Shown piece after piece: positions 60,461 through 64,000 of a stretch of 64,000 nucleotides of DNA. The position numbers and the translations under genes were made by a program. The DNA comes from UBA668 sp046086305 (lineage in GTDB: Bacteria; Actinomycetota; Acidimicrobiia; Acidimicrobiales; Ilumatobacteraceae), in the NCBI GenBank assembly GCA_046086305.1, contig JBJSXI010000059.1, positions 13,644-77,643 on the forward strand. The letters are read 5' to 3'. Position 1 is the stretch's first letter. Each line of letters starts with the position of its first letter. The notes beneath the pieces were generated by a model. That model worked only from the letters and a program-made list of their open reading frames with translations, did no database searches and was not told where the DNA came from.

Positions 60461-60861
60461 TCGATCGTGCAGCGCTGCGACAGGGCGCGTCGGTGAGCCT
60501 GCTGTTCGCCGTGCCTCCGTCGCTGCTCGCTCGTCTCCTCGACGAGGACTCGGGCAGTGGATCGGCGCGGGGCCTCTTGTGGTTGGTCGCCCTCGGCGGG
60601 TTCACCCTCGGCGCGGGTGTTGCGGCATGGATCCAGCGAACCGGCTACCCGCTGCTGCACGGTCTGGTCTGTGCCGGCGCCACGTACCTCGTCGCCCAGG
60701 TGGTGTTCGTCGCGATCAAGCTGGTGCGGGGCGGCGACGTCAACTGGTTCGGCATCATGTTCACCCTGTCGGTCGTGATGGTCGCCGGACTCGTCGGCGG
60801 AGCACTCGGCAGCATGCTGCAGCGGCGTGGGATCATGCCGTCGTCGAGGCGTTCCCGATGA
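60445..60861 (+). CDS. Three-span membrane protein of unknown function
   Basis: 138 residues with hydrophobic segments near 42-60, 68-88 and 100-122 (LLWLVALGGFTLGAGVAAWI; LVCAGATYLVAQVVFVAIKL; IMFTLSVVMVAGLVGGALGS). No recognised family. GTG 60445 has GGAGAGGAG at good spacing and lies inside the end of the flavoenzyme gene (16-base overlap). The stop overlaps the kinase start (ATGA). Confidence 0.78.
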   Translation: MAANVIDRAALRQGASVSLLFAVPPSLLARLLDEDSGSGSARGLLWLVALGGFTLGAGVAAWIQRTGYPLLHGLVCAGATYLVAQVVFVAIKLVRGGDVNWFGIMFTLSVVMVAGLVGGALGSMLQRRGIMPSSRRSR

Positions 60862-62300
60862 GCGTGCTCGTCGTCGATGTCGGCACATCGGGCCTCCGGG
60901 CCGCTGTCGTCCGCCCCGACGGCGCCATTGCTGCACTCGCCCACCGCGGCTTCCCCCCGTCGACACCATTCCCCGGCCTCGTCGAGTTCGATGCCACGGC
61001 GATGGCCGCAGCCGTCCTCGACGTGTGCCACGAGGTACTCGCCACCGCCGGTCCGGTCGATGCCGTCGGCATCACCGATCAGCGGGCGAGCACGATCGTG
61101 TGGGACGCGGCGACCGGCGCGCCGGTCGGACCTGGGCTCGGCTGGCAAGATCTGCGCACGGTCCTCGCATGTCTCACCGCGCAGGCCGAGCACGGTCTCC
61201 ACCTCGCGCCGAATCAATCGGCGACCAAGATCGCCTGGTTGCTCGACCAGTTCGATCCGACGCGTTCGCGACATCTGCGTGCCGGAACCGTCGACACGTG
61301 GGTCGCCTCCGTCCTCAGCCGCGGCTCACTGCACGTCACCGACCGGTCGAACGCCGCCGTCACCGGCCTGCTACGCGCCGATGGCTCGACGTGGGATATC
61401 GACACCTGCACCGCGCTCGGCGTACCGATCGAGATCCTGCCCACACTCGTCGACACGACCGGCGTGGTCGGTCACGCCGACGCCCTACCTGGTGCACCGC
61501 CCATCGCAGCACTCGTCGGCGATCAACAGGCGAGTCTCGTGGGGCAGGGATGTGTGCGAGCAGGACGGGCGAAGATCACCTTCGGCACCGGAGGAATGCT
61601 CGATGTGTGCACCGACCGCCGCCCACCCTTCAGTGGACGGGGACCGGCGGGCACGTTCCCGATCGTCGCGTGGACTCGCGACGGCCACGTCACGTGGGGC
61701 GTCGAGGCAGTGATGCTCTCAGCCGGCACCAACGTCGAGTGGCTCGTCGACGACATCGGCATCCTCTCCGATCCCGCCGAGAGCCACACCGTTGCGGCAT
61801 CGTGTGACGACACGGGCGGTGTCGTCTACGTGCCTGCCCTGCTCGGACTTGGCACGCCGTGGTGGGACTACGGCGCACGCGGAACCCTCCTCGGCATCAC
61901 TCGGGGCACCGGGCGACCCGAGATCGTCCGCGCCGTGCTCGAGGGCGTCGCCCACCGTGGCGCCGACCTGGTCGATGCGGCGACGGCCGACACCGGACTC
62001 GATATCCCGACGCTCCGGGTCGACGGCGGGATGAGTGCGAACCCCACCTTCGTCCAGGCACTGGCGAATGCGGCCGGCCGCCCCGTCGAGGTCTCACGCC
62101 ACACGGAGGCGACGACGATCGGCGCCGCATATCTGGCGGGCCTGGCGGTCGGCACGTGGGCCTCGTTCGACGACATCGAGGCCCTGAGCCGGCCTGGATC
62201 GACGGTGGACCCAGCCGGTTCCGCCGATCGCGCCCGATGGGCCGTCGCCGTCGAACGGGCGCGTGGCTGGATTCCCGATCTATCGGCCCTGAACTTCTAG
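60858..62300 (+). CDS. FGGY-family carbohydrate kinase (second GlpK-like kinase, altered substrate site)
   Basis: 480 residues. ATP loop VLVVDVGTSGLRAAVV, catalytic Asp in ALVGDQQASLVGQG, FGTGGMLDVC and DGGMSANPTFVQALANAAGR. The glycerol-contact Arg-Glu pair of GlpK is Arg-Ala here (GITDQRASTIVWDAATG), and the Phe after GTG is replaced (GTGGM). The substrate is probably not plain glycerol. It ends the glpD operon; possible substrates are other triols or alkylglycerols (inference). Confidence 0.88.
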   Translation: MSVLVVDVGTSGLRAAVVRPDGAIAALAHRGFPPSTPFPGLVEFDATAMAAAVLDVCHEVLATAGPVDAVGITDQRASTIVWDAATGAPVGPGLGWQDLRTVLACLTAQAEHGLHLAPNQSATKIAWLLDQFDPTRSRHLRAGTVDTWVASVLSRGSLHVTDRSNAAVTGLLRADGSTWDIDTCTALGVPIEILPTLVDTTGVVGHADALPGAPPIAALVGDQQASLVGQGCVRAGRAKITFGTGGMLDVCTDRRPPFSGRGPAGTFPIVAWTRDGHVTWGVEAVMLSAGTNVEWLVDDIGILSDPAESHTVAASCDDTGGVVYVPALLGLGTPWWDYGARGTLLGITRGTGRPEIVRAVLEGVAHRGADLVDAATADTGLDIPTLRVDGGMSANPTFVQALANAAGRPVEVSRHTEATTIGAAYLAGLAVGTWASFDDIEALSRPGSTVDPAGSADRARWAVAVERARGWIPDLSALNF

Positions 62301-62362
62301 AGTTGCCCCGTTCGCCCGTCGGCAGGAATGCTGGGGCGATCGTGCCGAAAGGGTGATGCAGA

Positions 62363-62962
62363 GTGGACATGCAGGTCGAACACGTCGGAGCCGCGATGCT
62401 CCCGCGTCGTCAACTCCTCGGCCTCGGGGTCGGGGCAGGGGTCGGGGTGCTCGTCGGGGCGAGCCCCGCAGCCGCTGCCGATTCGCGCCAACCGACCGAG
62501 GCGGATGTGACCCTCCTCGCGAAGGCCCAGCAACTCGAACTCGCCATGCGGGCCGTCTACGACGACGTGATCGCCGACGTCCCCGGCTGGTCCGACGACG
62601 AGGCGGCACTGATGGTCGCCCTCCGCGAGGCACACGAGGAGTTCGCCAACGCGCTGTCTGCGACGCTCGGCCGCAGCGCGCCCGGAACGGTCGACGACCG
62701 GCTCGTGCGTCGGCTGCGCAACGGCGTCGGCGCCCGTCCGGCCGACGCGCTCGTTGGCATGTGGTCGCTCGAGTCTGCGGCAGTGGCCACCCACGCCGCA
62801 GTCCTCGGGAATCTCGAGAGTTCGGCGGCCGCCGAGTTGACCGTTGCAATCCAGCTCGGCGAGGCCCGCCATTGCACGGCGCTCGCCCACCTGGCGGGCA
62901 TCACCGACACCGCACTGCTCCTCGTCGACGACGAGGCCGCTCCCATCGAGGTCGACGGATGA
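62363..62962 (+). CDS. Tat-exported ferritin-like protein
   Basis: 199 residues. MLPRRQLLGLGVGAGVGVLV with ASPAAAA is a twin-arginine signal ending in AxA. The mature part is all-helical (about 45-190) with spaced Glu/His (QQLELAMRAVYDD; ALREAHEEFANAL; GEARHCTALAHL), a ferritin-like four-helix pattern. GTG 62363 is used; ATG 62369 is possible. A TAGAGT at 62298-62303, whose TAG is the kinase stop, may be a promoter. Metal binding is not proven. Confidence 0.75.
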   Translation: MDMQVEHVGAAMLPRRQLLGLGVGAGVGVLVGASPAAAADSRQPTEADVTLLAKAQQLELAMRAVYDDVIADVPGWSDDEAALMVALREAHEEFANALSATLGRSAPGTVDDRLVRRLRNGVGARPADALVGMWSLESAAVATHAAVLGNLESSAAAELTVAIQLGEARHCTALAHLAGITDTALLLVDDEAAPIEVDG

Positions 62963-63888
62963 ACGCCGCCCCCCACGACTCCGCAACACAGCCCTCCATC
63001 GCCGACCGGATGCTCGACCGACGCGGCCTGCTGCGCACGGGCGGGCTGGCGACCGCCGTTGCACTCCTTGCCGCGGCGTGCAGCCGGTCGGACGCGGGCG
63101 AGCTCGGTCGCGTCGGTGTCGGCGCCGACACACCCGAACCCAGCGATGCCACCGTCAACGAAACGGTGGTGGTGCGCACCTCGGCGTCGTTCGAGTACAG
63201 CATCGCTGCGGCCTACACACGGATGCTCGACGAAGGTGTGCTCGCCGGGTCGAGCCCGAGTCTGCCCGGACTCGGCGATCAGACGCAGCTCGTCACGCTG
63301 CTTCGCACCCATCACGAGCGCGCAGCGGCGGCATTCGACCAACTCGCGGTGGACTCCTCAGGTGCCGCATGGGGATGTGGGAACCCACGCCTCGACTCGG
63401 TGTTCATCGACGCGATCTTCGAGCGCGTGCTCGAGGGTGCTGCCGCCACCGATGCAGCACCTGCCATCGATGCGAGTGACGACCCGGTGCGCGACATGAT
63501 GATGCTCGTCCACGCACTCGAGTCGGTCAGTGCCTCCACATGCCAAGCAATGGTCGCTCTCGTCTACGACACGTCACACCGCTCCACGCTGGCGACGTAC
63601 GGCGTCCGTTCCGCCCGGCAGGCGGCACTCGTTGCCCTGACGGTGAACCCGGCGGGCATCCTGCCCGGCAGCGGCATCGGCGAACTCACGACGCCGGTCG
63701 AGGGCGACAACCCACCCCAGACACCGATCCCCGTGCCGGTCGCCCTGCCGAGTCAGTTCGGCGGACTCGGTGCGACGACGTTCATCGGCGGGCTGGGCGA
63801 CGAGAACGGCGTCCGGCTGCGCGTGAACTTCGAGACACCGAGTCTCAACTCACTCGTCTACGCCGATCTGTCCTGCACCGACGCCTGA
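62959..63888 (+). CDS. Tat-exported ferritin-like lipoprotein
   Basis: 309 residues. DRRGLLRTGGLATAVALLAA followed by ACSRS combines a twin-arginine motif with a lipobox Cys. The mature protein has a helical ferritin-like domain (SFEYSIAAAYTRMLDEGVLA; LLRTHHERAAAAFDQLAV; ALESVSASTCQAMVALVY) and a C-terminal beta-rich tail. ATG 62959 overlaps the preceding gene (ATGA), so the two probably act together at the outer face of the membrane. Function unknown. Confidence 0.78.
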   Translation: MNAAPHDSATQPSIADRMLDRRGLLRTGGLATAVALLAAACSRSDAGELGRVGVGADTPEPSDATVNETVVVRTSASFEYSIAAAYTRMLDEGVLAGSSPSLPGLGDQTQLVTLLRTHHERAAAAFDQLAVDSSGAAWGCGNPRLDSVFIDAIFERVLEGAAATDAAPAIDASDDPVRDMMMLVHALESVSASTCQAMVALVYDTSHRSTLATYGVRSARQAALVALTVNPAGILPGSGIGELTTPVEGDNPPQTPIPVPVALPSQFGGLGATTFIGGLGDENGVRLRVNFETPSLNSLVYADLSCTDA

Positions 63889-63898
63889 CCCCGGCCGA

Positions 63899-63904
63899 TA
63901 ACCT
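63899..63904 (+). promoter_or_regulatory. Candidate -10 element for rnpB
   Basis: TAACCT, which would place the RNA start near 63911. No good -35 is seen. Confidence 0.4.
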
Positions 63905-63910
63905 TCGACG

Positions 63911-64000
63911 CTGGTGAGTCGGCCGGGTGGCCGCGGCACGACATCGATCGTGTCGAGGAAAGTCGGGACTCCAAAGGGCAGGGTGCTGGCGAGAGCCAGG
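63911..64000 (+). ncRNA. rnpB: RNase P RNA, 5' part (runs off the window)
   Basis: The segment from about 63955 reads GAGGAAAGTCGGGACTCC and then GGGCAGGGTGCTGG, matching the universally conserved 5' core of bacterial RNase P RNA (P4 and the following loop). The upstream part forms a GC-rich P2/P3-like hairpin. The catalytic RNA matures tRNA 5' ends. The exact 5' end is estimated from the promoter; the 3' three-quarters lies outside. Confidence 0.9.

Noticed and set aside
62304..62335. GCCCC...GGGGC inverted repeat after the FGGY kinase
   Set aside because: Loop of over 20 bases and no T-run; could be chance in GC-rich DNA.
1..64000. tRNA genes, insertion sequences, prophage genes, CRISPR arrays
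   Set aside because: None seen; gaps are too short for tRNAs with neighbours, and no transposase or integrase motifs occur.

Overview
The window is GC-rich, gene-dense bacterial chromosome with no untranslated stretch longer than about 220 bases. Several features point to Actinomycetota: a WhiB regulator, a proteasome activator of the Bpa family, an MtrA-MtrB-LpqB-like signalling operon, SepF and a Wag31-type DivIVA beside ftsZ, a DUF3040 protein and a PimB-like mannosyltransferase. The eukaryote-like IleS, the small conserved proteins and the tandem Tat-exported ferritin-like proteins fit a deep-branching lineage such as Acidimicrobiia better than mycobacteria or streptomycetes. That class-level placement is inference.

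Layout. 1-3.4 kb (minus): the start of dnaE, preceded by bpa and an alkaline-phosphatase-superfamily phosphodiesterase. 3.4-3.9 kb (plus): an Rrf2 regulator. 3.9-27.2 kb (minus) is a long division and cell-wall (dcw) block read from mraZ at 27.17 kb: mraZ, rsmH, ftsL, ftsI, murE, mraY, murD, ftsW, murG, murC, murB, ftsQ, ftsZ, a YggS-type PLP protein, sepF, divIVA, ileS, a DksA/TraR-like protein, lspA and an RluD-type synthase. murF is absent. Most wall genes overlap by four bases. The mraZ promoter carries 10-bp-phased MraZ boxes. 27.4-32 kb: a secreted hydrolase (plus), then minus-strand ligase, HNH, small-protein, acyl-CoA dehydrogenase and ROK genes. 32-36.3 kb (plus): MoxR, DUF58 and transglutaminase. 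36.3-39.3 kb (minus): DUF3040, dinB, Nudix and a dolichol-phosphate-mannose-synthase-like GT2. 39.3-46.4 kb (plus): a small membrane protein, inositol monophosphatase, mtrA-mtrB-lpqB-like, glycerol kinase and a CoA-transferase. 46.4-53.2 kb (minus): aminotransferase, glucokinase, SRPBCC protein, membrane protein, PimB-like GT4, QueG, a Cys-rich small protein and a NYN protein. 53.3-55 kb (plus): an exonuclease/GIY-YIG fusion. 55-57.1 kb (minus): whiB-trpD-thrB. 57.3-62.3 kb (plus): glpD, an alkyl-DHAP-synthase-like flavoenzyme, a membrane protein and a second FGGY kinase. 62.4-63.9 kb: two Tat-exported ferritin-like proteins. The window ends inside rnpB (RNase P RNA).

Regulation visible in the DNA. 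At least eleven genes that begin a transcription unit have a TANNNT-like -10 hexamer only 6-9 bases before the start codon and no Shine-Dalgarno, the signature of leaderless mRNAs. Internal genes instead use four-base ATGA/GTGA overlaps or a Shine-Dalgarno. Three LexA-like boxes sharing GAACRYCTGTTC sit at promoters: one before Nudix-dinB and two in the divergent NYN / exonuclease-GIY-YIG region. They suggest a small DNA-damage regulon inside the window.

Functionally the window joins peptidoglycan precursor synthesis and septation with wall or envelope signalling (MtrAB), glycerol and glycerol-phosphate metabolism (two FGGY kinases, GlpD, an AGPS-like enzyme), DNA repair, and housekeeping RNA. 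No insertion sequences, phage genes, CRISPR arrays or tRNAs were seen.
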